A stretch of 64,000 nucleotides of DNA from JAQUYS01 sp964430665 (lineage in GTDB: Archaea; Nanobdellota; Nanobdellia; Woesearchaeales; SKGA01). Numbering within the stretch: position 1 is the first letter of the stretch; every line of letters begins with the position of its first letter. Of this stretch, positions 53,911 to 62,726 are shown one piece after another. Under the pieces are notes generated by a model. It saw only the letters and a list, made by a program, of their open reading frames with translations, had not been told where the DNA came from and made no database searches. The stretch lies in the NCBI GenBank assembly GCA_964430665.1, contig CAYSFC010000001.1, positions 34,474-98,473 on the forward strand. Direction: 5' to 3'. The position numbers were made by a program, and so were the translations under genes.

Positions 53911-54918
53911 TTCTTCTAATTTTAGTTCTTTTCTAGCCAAAATATTTTTAAGAACTATTGTTGCATAACTTCCAGAAGATAAATCAAAAGAGATGTTACA
54001 TTTTTTTCTTCCTTCAAAAACATCGTCATTTTCAACAGAGGATTTAAAATTTTTAACTTTAAAAAAAGCGTTTCTAAAACTTCCTTCGAGTGAAAAATCT
54101 GGAAGAGAACGTATTAAAAAATTTTGATGTGTTAAACCTTCGGATAAAATAAAATCATCAAAATCTTTAATTAAATAGCCAATTAGAGGCAATTCATCCA
54201 TATCAGGATATTCTTGTGAAAATTTAAAATTTCCTTCTGAATAGGGATAATCCACACCTTCAATTTTTGAAGCCAACATTTTATTGAAAATATAACTTTG
54301 AACAGAATGTATATAGAATAAAATTGTTTTTTTTGGTAGTAGTCTTAAAGCCCCAACAAAATCGTTTTTATGATTCTCTAAATATTTTTTTATTTCAGAA
54401 CCAAAATCTTGATCTGTTTCAATTATTAAATTAAGTGCTTCTTTGAAATTTTGTTTTAATAAGTTTAAACCAATATCTAAATTATTTGAGGAAAATCTTT
54501 GTTCATCAAAATAATTTGGAACTTTAAATTCTTCAGGATAGATTAAAGAAAAATCATGAGGTAAATCTCTTAATATTATTTGAAAATTATTACCTTCAAG
54601 AGTACCTAGTCTTAGAGCTTCTTTTGAAAAACCACAAAATTCTAATTGAATGTCTTTCAAATCCAAAGCAGATATTTTTTCTTTTGAAACTCCTTTAATT
54701 GAAATATATTGATAAGTTACTGCATTTTTATCTTTTGTACCTGCGTATGAAATAAATTTTCTTGGGATTCTCAAAGATTTTGAAAGTTGAGAAACTGCCC
54801 TTTCAGTTGTATAATTTCTTTTTTTCATTAGATAAATTTGTATTCCTGAATCGCTTTCTTCAAAACCTTTGATTTCTTTAACTATGAAATCTTCTGGAAA
54901 ATATTTCAAAATCGCCAT
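53896..54918 (-). CDS. truD: tRNA pseudouridine synthase TruD
   Basis: 340 residues. The catalytic Asp is in YAGTKDKNAVTYQ, with NYFDEQRF and RLGTLEGNNFQI as TruD signatures. It makes pseudouridine 13 in tRNA-Glu in bacteria and in several archaeal RNAs. The start is fixed by a palindromic TATA box 26.5 bp upstream, shared with the tRNA-Arg(CCT) gene on the other strand. Confidence 0.93.
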   Translation of the reverse strand: MAILKYFPEDFIVKEIKGFEESDSGIQIYLMKKRNYTTERAVSQLSKSLRIPRKFISYAGTKDKNAVTYQYISIKGVSKEKISALDLKDIQLEFCGFSKEALRLGTLEGNNFQIILRDLPHDFSLIYPEEFKVPNYFDEQRFSSNNLDIGLNLLKQNFKEALNLIIETDQDFGSEIKKYLENHKNDFVGALRLLPKKTILFYIHSVQSYIFNKMLASKIEGVDYPYSEGNFKFSQEYPDMDELPLIGYLIKDFDDFILSEGLTHQNFLIRSLPDFSLEGSFRNAFFKVKNFKSSVENDDVFEGRKKCNISFDLSSGSYATIVLKNILARKELKLEEIQRV

Positions 54919-54938
54919 AATCTAAGAAAAGAGTAAAA

Positions 54939-54950
54939 CTTTTTAAAAAG
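54939..54950. promoter_or_regulatory. Palindromic TATA box shared by truD and tRNA-Arg(CCT)
   Basis: CTTTTTAAAAAG is a perfect 12-bp palindrome. Its centre (54944.5) is 26.5 bp from both the truD ATG (54918) and the first base of tRNA-Arg (54971), so both RNAs would begin exactly at their gene start. Confidence 0.7.
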
Positions 54951-54970
54951 ATTGGTTTTCATAATTATGT

Positions 54971-55168
54971 GGACTTGTAGCCTAGTTTGGATACTTGATA
55001 AAATTCAGAAGAATTTTCTTGTAAAACAAATAGGGCAACAGCCTCCTAAGCTGGTTTCTGCGTTCAGAACGCTGAAAGCTGAGATAGCTGTAGGTCGGGG
55101 GTTCGAAAAAGCAGCAAAGTACGTTCTGAACGTTGCGTTCTGTTTCGTTTTTCCTCCCAAGTCCGCCA
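54971..55168 (+). tRNA. tRNA-Arg (anticodon CCT) with three introns
   Basis: Exons give acceptor GGACTTG/CAAGTCC, D-arm GCCTAGTTTGGATAGGGC, anticodon arm ACAGC-CTCCTAA-GCTGT, T-arm GGGGG-TTCGAAT-CCTCC, G73 and encoded CCA; mature length 78. Intron 1 (54991-55029, 39 bases) is in the D-loop at 19/20 with bulges GGA/AAA and central helix GTTT/AAAC. Intron 2 (55049-55085, 37 bases) is at 37/38. Intron 3 (55108-55151, 44 bases) is in the T-loop at 59/60 with inner helix AAGCAG/CTGTTT. Intron 1 is very clear; 2 and 3 have relaxed motifs, but the reconstructed tRNA matches tRNA-Arg(TCT) in layout and length. Confidence 0.88.
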
Positions 55169-55212
55169 TTTCTTAGCAAAACTTATAAATATACTTAGAT
55201 GACTATGCCATT

Positions 55213-56247
55213 ATGAAAGAGACTTTGAAAAAAACTGCAATAATTACGTTTTTTGTAGTAATAGGTCTTATTTTGATGGGTTGGGTTTTCAAACAAATCT
55301 CTTTTCAAGAAATGATAGATATTTTTATTAAAAGTAATCATACATATACTATTTTATTTTTGCTAATTTCTGTATTGATAATGTCAATTCATACTTTGCG
55401 TTGGAAGATGATAATTAAATCGAGTGGATATAAAGTTCCTTTCTTTAAATTATTGCAATACAAAATTGCAGGTTCGGGAATAAGTTTTTTAACACCAGGC
55501 GCAAAAGTAGGAGGAGAACCTGTAAGGGCGATTCTTTTAAAAAATCACAACATTAAATTTCATAAAGGATTATCTACAGTGATAACAGATAAAATAGTTG
55601 AACTTTCAGTTCAAGGAGTTTTGTTTGTTGCAGCAGCAATGTTGGCTGTTTTTACCATGGCTATGCCATCTAATATGAATATCATCATTATACTTTTTTC
55701 AGTTGTTTCAATATATTTGATAGTTTATGTTTATTATCAAATATTTAACGACAATAATTTGTTTTTGAAATGGTTTAGAAAATTAGGTTTAAATAAAATT
55801 AAAAAATTAGAAAAATCCGAGAAGAAAATTATTGAGTTTGAAAAAATAATTGTGAAATTTCATAAAGAAGATTCTAAAGATTTTTATTATTCAGTTTTTT
55901 TAACATTAATAACTTGGTTTCTTATGTTTGGAGAATATTACTTTGCGGCTCAAATGTTAGGATTTGATTTAACTATTAAACAGATATTTATAATTATTAG
56001 TGCTATGGGAGCAGCATATTTAATACCTATTCCAATGGCTTTGGGAGTTTTTGAAGCTGGAGAAATGACTATATTTAAAATGCTTAAATTGAGTGCCACT
56101 GCAGGTGTAAGTTTGGCGATAATAATTAGAGCAAGAGATTTGATTTGGAGTATTCTAGTATTGCCGATATTATTCTTCAATGGTATGAAAATAAAAGATG
56201 TTAAAGAAGACGTTGCAAAAGAAAAATCTAAAGAAGTTTCGAAATGA
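55213..56247 (+). CDS. Lysylphosphatidylglycerol synthase-like/UPF0104 membrane protein
   Basis: 344 residues with about eight membrane helices. The signature SFLTPGAKVGGEPVRAILL followed by LIPIPMALGVFEAGE matches the UPF0104/YbhN membrane domain found in AglD and MprF. No catalytic soluble domain is attached, so it is more likely a lipid-linked flippase or scaffold. Preceded by a TATA box TTATAAATA; it convergently overlaps gatE by 20 bases. Confidence 0.88.
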   Translation: MKETLKKTAIITFFVVIGLILMGWVFKQISFQEMIDIFIKSNHTYTILFLLISVLIMSIHTLRWKMIIKSSGYKVPFFKLLQYKIAGSGISFLTPGAKVGGEPVRAILLKNHNIKFHKGLSTVITDKIVELSVQGVLFVAAAMLAVFTMAMPSNMNIIIILFSVVSIYLIVYVYYQIFNDNNLFLKWFRKLGLNKIKKLEKSEKKIIEFEKIIVKFHKEDSKDFYYSVFLTLITWFLMFGEYYFAAQMLGFDLTIKQIFIIISAMGAAYLIPIPMALGVFEAGEMTIFKMLKLSATAGVSLAIIIRARDLIWSILVLPILFFNGMKIKDVKEDVAKEKSKEVSK

Positions 56248-58063
56248 GTTTATTTATTTCTTTTCCATCAACTTTTCCAGCATATTTTGACATAATTTTA
56301 CCCATCAAAGCACCGCGCGGAATATTCTTATTTTTAGAAACAATTTCGTTTACATCTTTTTCTATGTCTTTTATAGATAAAGGTTTGTATTCATCGTAAT
56401 TAACATCTTCTCCATTTTGAAGTTTAATTAAGATTGGAATAATTGCATCTTTTGTTATTTGATTTTTATTTAATTTAGATAAGATTGTGTGTTGAAAATT
56501 AATAACATCTACTTCAACATCAAATTTCTTTTTTACCAAGGAAGGTATCGAAAAATAATAATCAACTAAATATGATGGTTTTAAATTGGAATATAATTTT
56601 TTTAATTCAAATAAATCAATTCCTTCTTTAATTAATTTTTTACAAATATCTTCAGTTAAATTGAATTCTTTCATCAAATCATTTATTCTTTCAGAAAGTA
56701 ATTTCGGAACTTGAATGTTTTCCATATTTACATTTATAGGACGAATATCTGTTTCAGGATACATTCTTGACGCACCAGGCATAGGACGCATATATGTTGA
56801 TGAACCATCTGGTCTTGCATTTCTTACACATTTTATTAAATTGAAATTACTTGCTCTTGAAATTGCTGCTTCCATAGCCCTTAATGCAACAGATTTTATA
56901 TCTGTGATTATTATAAATCCGTCTTTAGAAGTACATTTTAGTTTTTTTAGAATGAGTTCTTTTTCTTTTTGCGTAATTCCATAATTGGGAAGTTCTGCTG
57001 AATGAAATAATCCTTTTACACCCATAACTTTTGCATGGTCTGAAAGTTCAGATCCAAATCTTCTTCCAGGTTGAATTTGAAATCCTGTTAAGACTCCAAA
57101 GTTAATTAATTTGGCACCTAAAACGCACCCTTCTTTTTTATTTAAACCCAACTGAATTACTTTTGATTGGGATTTATTTAAGATTTCAGTTAAATCAACT
57201 ATTTCTCCAACTGATGCTTTTCTCTGTTTTAGTTCTTTGAATAAATTTAATAAGTTTTGTTGACGAATTGCTTCGTATTCAGCATATGTTGGAATTAATT
57301 TTAAATCTTGCGCACCTTTTAATTCCACACGTACACCATTCTTTATTGAGATATTCACATCTTGTCTTATTGTTCCAAGACCTCTTTTAACATTTGGTAA
57401 ACTTCTTAGAATCATTCCTATGTATTCTGCAGTTTTTTTAATTTGTGAAGGAGTTTTTAAATCAGGTCCTGTGGCTATTTCTATTAAAGGTATTCCTAAG
57501 CGAGAAAGATTGTATTTTTTATGAGTATTATTATCTTCAACATTTTTACAAGAATCTTCTTCTAGACAAACAGATTCTATAGAAATTTTGTCTCCGTCTA
57601 TAATTAGTTCTCCATCAAAAGAAACCAATGCAGTTCTTTGAAATCCAGATGTATTAGAACCATCGATGACTGTTTTTCTCATAAAACGAACTTGATTAGG
57701 GGTTGATGATTTGAAGAATTTTGAAATAATTAAAGCAGAATTTAAAGCATCAAGATTTAAGTTCTGTGGAGGCATTTCATCTAATTCAACAAGGCAAGTC
57801 GTATCATTATATCCTTCATATTGGAATGTTTTTTCTTTTTTATGTTCGTGAGCTGCCGCTTGATCAACTTTTCCAGATTCTCCTGCTATTGCTCTTAGTT
57901 TTCTTTGAATTATAAAATCTGGTTTATCATCACGTATATTTGTTGGACAGGAACAAAATAATTTATGTCCTTCTAATTGTTGATGAATTTCCAATCCTGA
58001 TTTTAAACCTAGTTTGATTAATTCTTGTTCGCTAAGTTTAGTTATTGGTTTTAATTCATCCAT
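56228..58063 (-). CDS. gatE: Glu-tRNA(Gln) amidotransferase subunit E
   Basis: 611 residues. The archaeal-specific GatE, with GLKSGLEIHQQLEGHKLFC at the start, the DGSNTSGFQRTALVS block, MPGASRMYPETDIRP, and a YqeY-like C-terminal helical tail (ARGALMGKIMSKYAGKVDG). With GatD it converts Glu-tRNA(Gln) to Gln-tRNA(Gln), so glutaminyl-tRNA is made indirectly here. Lies 2 bases after gatD. Confidence 0.96.
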   Translation of the reverse strand: MDELKPITKLSEQELIKLGLKSGLEIHQQLEGHKLFCSCPTNIRDDKPDFIIQRKLRAIAGESGKVDQAAAHEHKKEKTFQYEGYNDTTCLVELDEMPPQNLNLDALNSALIISKFFKSSTPNQVRFMRKTVIDGSNTSGFQRTALVSFDGELIIDGDKISIESVCLEEDSCKNVEDNNTHKKYNLSRLGIPLIEIATGPDLKTPSQIKKTAEYIGMILRSLPNVKRGLGTIRQDVNISIKNGVRVELKGAQDLKLIPTYAEYEAIRQQNLLNLFKELKQRKASVGEIVDLTEILNKSQSKVIQLGLNKKEGCVLGAKLINFGVLTGFQIQPGRRFGSELSDHAKVMGVKGLFHSAELPNYGITQKEKELILKKLKCTSKDGFIIITDIKSVALRAMEAAISRASNFNLIKCVRNARPDGSSTYMRPMPGASRMYPETDIRPINVNMENIQVPKLLSERINDLMKEFNLTEDICKKLIKEGIDLFELKKLYSNLKPSYLVDYYFSIPSLVKKKFDVEVDVINFQHTILSKLNKNQITKDAIIPILIKLQNGEDVNYDEYKPLSIKDIEKDVNEIVSKNKNIPRGALMGKIMSKYAGKVDGKEINKLISKLL

Positions 58064-58065
58064 TT

Positions 58066-59364
58066 TTATTCATCGAAAGAAAAGAATTTTTCAGAATCCA
58101 TTTCTCCTAAAATGTTTGTCATATATAATTCTTTTACATCTTCTTTTTTTGCTGTACTTATTAAATATGCTAATTTTATAAAAGATGTTTCAGTTGTCAT
58201 TTGGGATAAATGTCCAATTATTCCTATTTCTTCTAACATTCTTAAAGGAGTGTAAACATTTAAATTAACTTCTCCGTAAATTGTTTGTGTTGACATCACT
58301 ATAGGTATCTTTAAAGCTAATTTTTTTAATTTAGAATATATTTTTTTATGTTCTGAATTTCCTTCTTCATCAACTATTGGAAAGTGTCCAAATCCTGAAC
58401 CTGCTAAAACTAAACCGTCAAAATTATCGTAAGAATCTAATTCTTGGGCGTAAAATTGAGGGTGCGAATAAATTAGACCTATCTTTAGATTTTCTTTGAA
58501 CAAAGGTATTTTTTTAGGAATTTCTTTATCAATAAAATAACTTAATTTTTTTAACATTTTTATAGATTTATTATCATAATTTACTTCTGCAATTTTTTCT
58601 TTATTTATTGATTTGAAGGCATCTCTTCTTGATGAATGCATTTTTCTAACATTTAATCCTGGTAAAATAACGCAAGCACCATCCGAAGAATTTGCGTGCA
58701 TACAAACTCCAACCCCTTCGAAAGTTGAGTTTTCTAAAAAATACGCTGCATTGATTATGTTTTGAGCTGCATCTGAAGAAGGTCTGTCTGAACTTCTTTG
58801 AGAACCTACAACTAAAACTTTAACAGGTAAGTCTTTAAGTAAAAATGATAACGCTGCTGAAGCATAATGTAAAAAATCTGTTCCTGATGTTAAAATGAAT
58901 TTTCTTTGGCCCTTTAAAACTCTTTCATGAATTGCTTTAGCCATTAAATTAAAGTGTTGGAGACGAAAATTATCTGACATTATATTTCCTATAAAATGAG
59001 ACTCTATTTTTGCAATATTTTTTAACTCAGGAAATAATTTAATTAAAGAATCTGGATCGAACGAAGCTATAACTGCACCTGTTTTATAATCCACTTTTGA
59101 TGAAATTGTTCCTCCTGTATGAATTATTGTTATGCTTTCAGGATCTATCTTAGAATTTTTGATTTTTAATTCATTTTCAGTCATTTTTATTTTACCTTTT
59201 ATTTGAATGTCTTCTACATCTTTTTTTCTAAAAGAAATATTATAACCAGAATCTAATTTCAGAATAAGTGATTCTTTTTCTAAAGGCATTAAAACACCTT
59301 CATGAGATTTTTTTTTAATAATTACATTAACTTTGCTAAAAGTTGGAATCTTTTCTAAATTCAT
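58066..59364 (-). CDS. gatD: Glu-tRNA(Gln) amidotransferase subunit D
   Basis: 432 residues. An N-terminal beta-barrel (~1-70) precedes an L-asparaginase-type domain with IIHTGGTISSKVDY, LTSGTDFLHYA and VVGSQRSSDRP, which supply the catalytic Thr/Asp/Lys. It releases ammonia from glutamine for GatE. First gene of the gatD-gatE operon. Confidence 0.96.
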   Translation of the reverse strand: MNLEKIPTFSKVNVIIKKKSHEGVLMPLEKESLILKLDSGYNISFRKKDVEDIQIKGKIKMTENELKIKNSKIDPESITIIHTGGTISSKVDYKTGAVIASFDPDSLIKLFPELKNIAKIESHFIGNIMSDNFRLQHFNLMAKAIHERVLKGQRKFILTSGTDFLHYASAALSFLLKDLPVKVLVVGSQRSSDRPSSDAAQNIINAAYFLENSTFEGVGVCMHANSSDGACVILPGLNVRKMHSSRRDAFKSINKEKIAEVNYDNKSIKMLKKLSYFIDKEIPKKIPLFKENLKIGLIYSHPQFYAQELDSYDNFDGLVLAGSGFGHFPIVDEEGNSEHKKIYSKLKKLALKIPIVMSTQTIYGEVNLNVYTPLRMLEEIGIIGHLSQMTTETSFIKLAYLISTAKKEDVKELYMTNILGEMDSEKFFSFDE

Positions 59365-59417
59365 AGACTAAACTAATAAGAGAAATATTATAAATTTAAC
59401 TAAAAAAAGAAATAAAA

Positions 59418-59777
59418 CTACTTTTTAGCTTTTTTAGTAGTTTTTTTAGCAACAGGTTTTTTTACAACCTTTTTTACTGCTTTTTTAGTTGCTTTAACAG
59501 CTTTTTTTGCTACTGGTTTAGCTTTTTTAACTACTTTCTTTGCTGCTGGCTTAACTGCTTTTTTAGTTGCTTTAACTGCTTTTTTTGCTACAGGTTTAGC
59601 TTTTTTAACTACTTTCTTTGCTGCTGGCTTAACTGCTTTTTTAGTTTCAGCTGCTTTTTTTGCTGTTTTCTTCTTTTTCATTAAAACTGCTGCTGTAACT
59701 CCTGCTGCTACACCTGTAACAACTCCTGCTACACCAATTGCTTTTTTGTGTTTTTTAACATATTCTTTAACTGTCAT
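59418..59777 (-). CDS. Lys/Ala-rich basic protein with N-terminal hydrophobic segment
   Basis: 119 residues. After a basic start, residues ~13-33 (AIGVAGVVTGVAAGVTAAVL) form a Gly/Ala-rich hydrophobic helix able to enter or cross the membrane. The rest is Lys/Ala/Pro/Val repeats (KPAAKKVVKKAKPVAKKAVK, repeated twice over), like an H1 tail. It resembles the protein at 1650-2027 but adds the hydrophobic segment. It could tether DNA or RNA to the membrane; this is inference from composition. Confidence 0.72.
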   Translation of the reverse strand: MTVKEYVKKHKKAIGVAGVVTGVAAGVTAAVLMKKKKTAKKAAETKKAVKPAAKKVVKKAKPVAKKAVKATKKAVKPAAKKVVKKAKPVAKKAVKATKKAVKKVVKKPVAKKTTKKAKK

Positions 59778-59831
59778 AATTATGCACCTAGAACTAATTA
59801 TAGATGTTTTTGTTTATAAACATTTGTTTTT

Positions 59832-60614
59832 CTAGAAATCAAATAATTCAACTATTAATTTTGTTGCTAAAATGGATGTTATATCGTTCACATCTTTTTC
59901 TGGATTTACTTCAACAAGGTCTACCATTTTTAAATTTCCTGTTTTTTTAAGATTTTGTAAACAATAAATTAATTCTCTTGAACTCATTCCACCATGTTCA
60001 ATGTAACCTGTTCCTATTGCTTCAACAGGATCAACTACATCTATATCTATTGAAATATATGTTGGTTTGTCTGAAAAATTACAAATTAAGTTTGTTGTTT
60101 CTTTTATTCCTTTTTCTAAAATATCGTTCGCCGTTAGAAATTTAATATTTTTTTCTCTTAGATAATTTAATTCCTGTATATCTGAATTTCGTATTCCAAC
60201 TAAAAGTATATTTTCAGGTTTTACATAATTATTTTCAATTAATGTTTTAAGATAATCTTCTTGTGTTGGAGGTATAAAATTATCCATTAAATCTGGATGT
60301 GCATCAAAAATTATTAGTTTGAAATCTTCATTGTTTTTTGAAAATGCTTTAATTGAAGGGTAAGTAATTGAATGATCTCCACCTAACAAAATTGATTTTT
60401 GGTGAATTTTTTCTAAATAATTTTGAATGTTGGTATGTGATTGAGAAATATTTGATTCATCTACATCTATAGATTCAACTTGAAACACTGGAATTTGGCC
60501 TGATTCATTTGCAAAAAAGTTTTCTAAATGAGATAATATTATATCTGGAGCTTCGTTTGCCCCATTTCCTTTCCCCATTCCTCCTCCACTAAAAGGTATT
60601 TTAATTAATTTCAT
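59832..60614 (-). CDS. speB: Agmatinase (arginase/ureohydrolase family)
   Basis: 260 residues. Manganese-binding motifs GGDHSITYP (~77), DAHPDLMD (~105) and SIDIDVVDP (~187) are all present. Splits agmatine to putrescine and urea. Overlaps the preceding decarboxylase gene by 14 bases and ends the polyamine/hypusine operon. Confidence 0.92.
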   Translation of the reverse strand: MKLIKIPFSGGGMGKGNGANEAPDIILSHLENFFANESGQIPVFQVESIDVDESNISQSHTNIQNYLEKIHQKSILLGGDHSITYPSIKAFSKNNEDFKLIIFDAHPDLMDNFIPPTQEDYLKTLIENNYVKPENILLVGIRNSDIQELNYLREKNIKFLTANDILEKGIKETTNLICNFSDKPTYISIDIDVVDPVEAIGTGYIEHGGMSSRELIYCLQNLKKTGNLKMVDLVEVNPEKDVNDITSILATKLIVELFDF

Positions 60615-61614
60615 TTGTTTGAATCTCCTCTAAATCACAAAAATCTGTAGTGAAATTATATGCACCTGCATTTAAGAATGTTATGGTATCTCCTACTTTA
60701 GGATCTTTTAAGTAAACTTTGTAACGAAATAAATCTAGTGAACAAGGTGTAATTCCTTTAATTATGAAAGGTTTGCCTTCTCCTTCTCCTTCAACCAAAA
60801 GCTTTACAGGAACTATTAAAGCATCCATATCTGAGTTGTAAACAGATGCGTTTACTATAATTGTGTTATCGTGAATAGCTTGAATTGTAGTGTGTAGTTT
60901 GCCTGCAGGAGCTGAGATAAATCTTCCTGGTTCAATCATCAATTGAATGTTATTTTGGTGTAAGAAAGATTTCAATTCTTCGATTCTTTTGTAAATGGAA
61001 TGAAAAACTTTTACATTGGTGTTAGCATATTCTGAAGGAAGTCCTCCACCTATGTTTATTATTTGAATGTCGTTAAAAAATTCTTCTTCAAACAAGTTTT
61101 GTAATTCGTATTTTAGATTCCATTCAGCCATATTTTGTGTTTTTCTATGAAAATGAATTCCCAATTTTTCTATGTTTTCATTATTTTTTAGAATCTCTAT
61201 TTGTTTTTTGATTATATCTGATTCCATTCCAAAAACATAATACTTTTCTGTTTTTAGAGTATTTTCTTTTAATTTCATACGGAGTAAAAGTGTGATTTTT
61301 TTGTTGTGTTTCTTTATGTGGTTTAGAAGTGTGTTTAAGTCAGTTAAATTATCTACAACAAATTTATCTAAATCTAATTCATCTAACAAATCTTCATTTA
61401 ATCCTTGTGCTAAGAATAATACACGAGATTTGTCTTTAATATGTTTCAATTCATTTTTGAAATGCACACTAAATAAACAAGAAGTGTTTTCTTGTAAAAT
61501 GGGTGTAACTTTAGGATTTGTTTTTGAAGAATAAGAAACTATATCTGCTAGTTTTTCAACTATTTTGTATTGTTCTAAAATAATTGATTTGCTTAATGTG
61601 AAATAAGGTTTCAT
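60601..61614 (-). CDS. PLP-dependent decarboxylase, ornithine/arginine decarboxylase fold (type III)
   Basis: 337 residues. PLP Lys31 in SYSSKTNP, NIGGGLPSEY, EPGRFISAPAG, and a C-terminal TPCSLDLF with the active-site Cys. Fold type III alanine-racemase-like barrel. Given the agmatinase next to it, arginine decarboxylation to agmatine is the likely reaction; carboxynorspermidine or diaminopimelate decarboxylation is possible since the substrate specificity loop is not diagnostic. Shorter than the 400+ residue relatives. Confidence 0.85.
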   Translation of the reverse strand: MKPYFTLSKSIILEQYKIVEKLADIVSYSSKTNPKVTPILQENTSCLFSVHFKNELKHIKDKSRVLFLAQGLNEDLLDELDLDKFVVDNLTDLNTLLNHIKKHNKKITLLLRMKLKENTLKTEKYYVFGMESDIIKKQIEILKNNENIEKLGIHFHRKTQNMAEWNLKYELQNLFEEEFFNDIQIINIGGGLPSEYANTNVKVFHSIYKRIEELKSFLHQNNIQLMIEPGRFISAPAGKLHTTIQAIHDNTIIVNASVYNSDMDALIVPVKLLVEGEGEGKPFIIKGITPCSLDLFRYKVYLKDPKVGDTITFLNAGAYNFTTDFCDLEEIQTNEIN

Positions 61615-62543
61615 ATTAATCCATCCTCTTCTAATTCATCTAGGGCTGCAATCATTGCTAAGGGGAATGTTATGGTAACATCTCCAATAACTGTAGCTAT
61701 ATCACTTTCATCCTTGACTTTTCCCCAAGATTTTGCTTCGTTGGTAGTTGCACCAGACATCGAACCACTTGATTTGTGTGCAGTAGTCATGTATAACGCA
61801 AAGTTCGCTCCTCCGTTTAGTAAAGTTGCTAAAATTGCATGGTGTTTTGAAATTGAACCACCTAATGCAATAACTCCTTTTTTATCATCGTGAGTTGTTG
61901 AAAATAAAATATTTCCAAAATCTTTTACTGTATCAATTACAAAATCTTTATGACTTTGTTGGTATAGGTAGAGATGAAAACCTAAAGCTCCATCAGTAAT
62001 TGCGGGACAGAAAATAGGAACATCATTTTTTGCAGCTTGATATAAAATAGAATTTTCATCATTTAATAATAAACCAATTTCTCTAAGTAAATCTGAAACC
62101 GCCCAACGTTTTTGTTTTGCATATAACTTATCTAATATTGGTAAAAGAAGATCTTCAAATTTCATATAACTTTCATTGTTTATTTTTATATTACCTACAC
62201 GATTGATTCCTTGTTCATGTAATTCAACATCGTCAGCGTTGAAAGAACCTATACTAAATTGTTCTCCGTGTGCTTTCATTATGTCTTCTTCTAATCCACC
62301 TGCAGTTGTTACAATTACTGAGGGGATTTTTAATTTGATTAATTGTGCGAAGAATCCTCTTAATCCTGATGTTACCATATTTGATGTAAAAGTTAAAAAA
62401 ATCTTTGCAGATTCTTTTTTCATTTTTACAATAACATCTTTTGCTTTAGCTAATTCAACACTTTGATAACCTAATGTGTTGAAATGTTGTACCAGGTCTT
62501 TGACCTTCATGTCTTTTTTATATAGTAAGTCTTTAACGTACAT
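61611..62543 (-). CDS. dys: Deoxyhypusine synthase
   Basis: 310 residues. NAD-binding TSNMVTSGLRG, TTAGGLEEDIMKA, and the catalytic Lys in ALGGSISKHHAI, where most members have GGGxPKH. It transfers the aminobutyl group of spermidine onto initiation factor aIF5A. AGAGG precedes the ATG. Starts the operon with decarboxylase and agmatinase, overlapping the decarboxylase by 4 bases. Confidence 0.94.
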   Translation of the reverse strand: MYVKDLLYKKDMKVKDLVQHFNTLGYQSVELAKAKDVIVKMKKESAKIFLTFTSNMVTSGLRGFFAQLIKLKIPSVIVTTAGGLEEDIMKAHGEQFSIGSFNADDVELHEQGINRVGNIKINNESYMKFEDLLLPILDKLYAKQKRWAVSDLLREIGLLLNDENSILYQAAKNDVPIFCPAITDGALGFHLYLYQQSHKDFVIDTVKDFGNILFSTTHDDKKGVIALGGSISKHHAILATLLNGGANFALYMTTAHKSSGSMSGATTNEAKSWGKVKDESDIATVIGDVTITFPLAMIAALDELEEDGLI

Positions 62544-62692
62544 AGAAATAACCTCTTTGGAATATGAACTAATAGAATTAACTTGACATCTTTACTTGAT
62601 TGTCTTTGTATATGTTCATAAATAGTGTAAATAAGAAGTTATTTATAAAGGTATTTAAATAGAATTTTTGAGCTGTATTACCATTTAATCAA

Positions 62693-62704
62693 AAATTTTA
62701 TAAA
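62693..62704 (+). promoter_or_regulatory. TATA box before hypothetical gene 62727
   Basis: ATTTTATAAATC about 28 bp upstream of the ATG suggests a leaderless transcript. The 183-bp divergent gap before it holds a second TATA-like TTTATAAAG near 62642 and is otherwise featureless. Confidence 0.5.
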
Positions 62705-62726
62705 TCTAAGTATAATTGAGCCACCA

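Noticed and set aside
54952..55176. Open frames on both strands over the tRNA-Arg(CCT) region
   Set aside because: The DNA is fully explained by the intron-bearing tRNA; the encoded peptides have no features.
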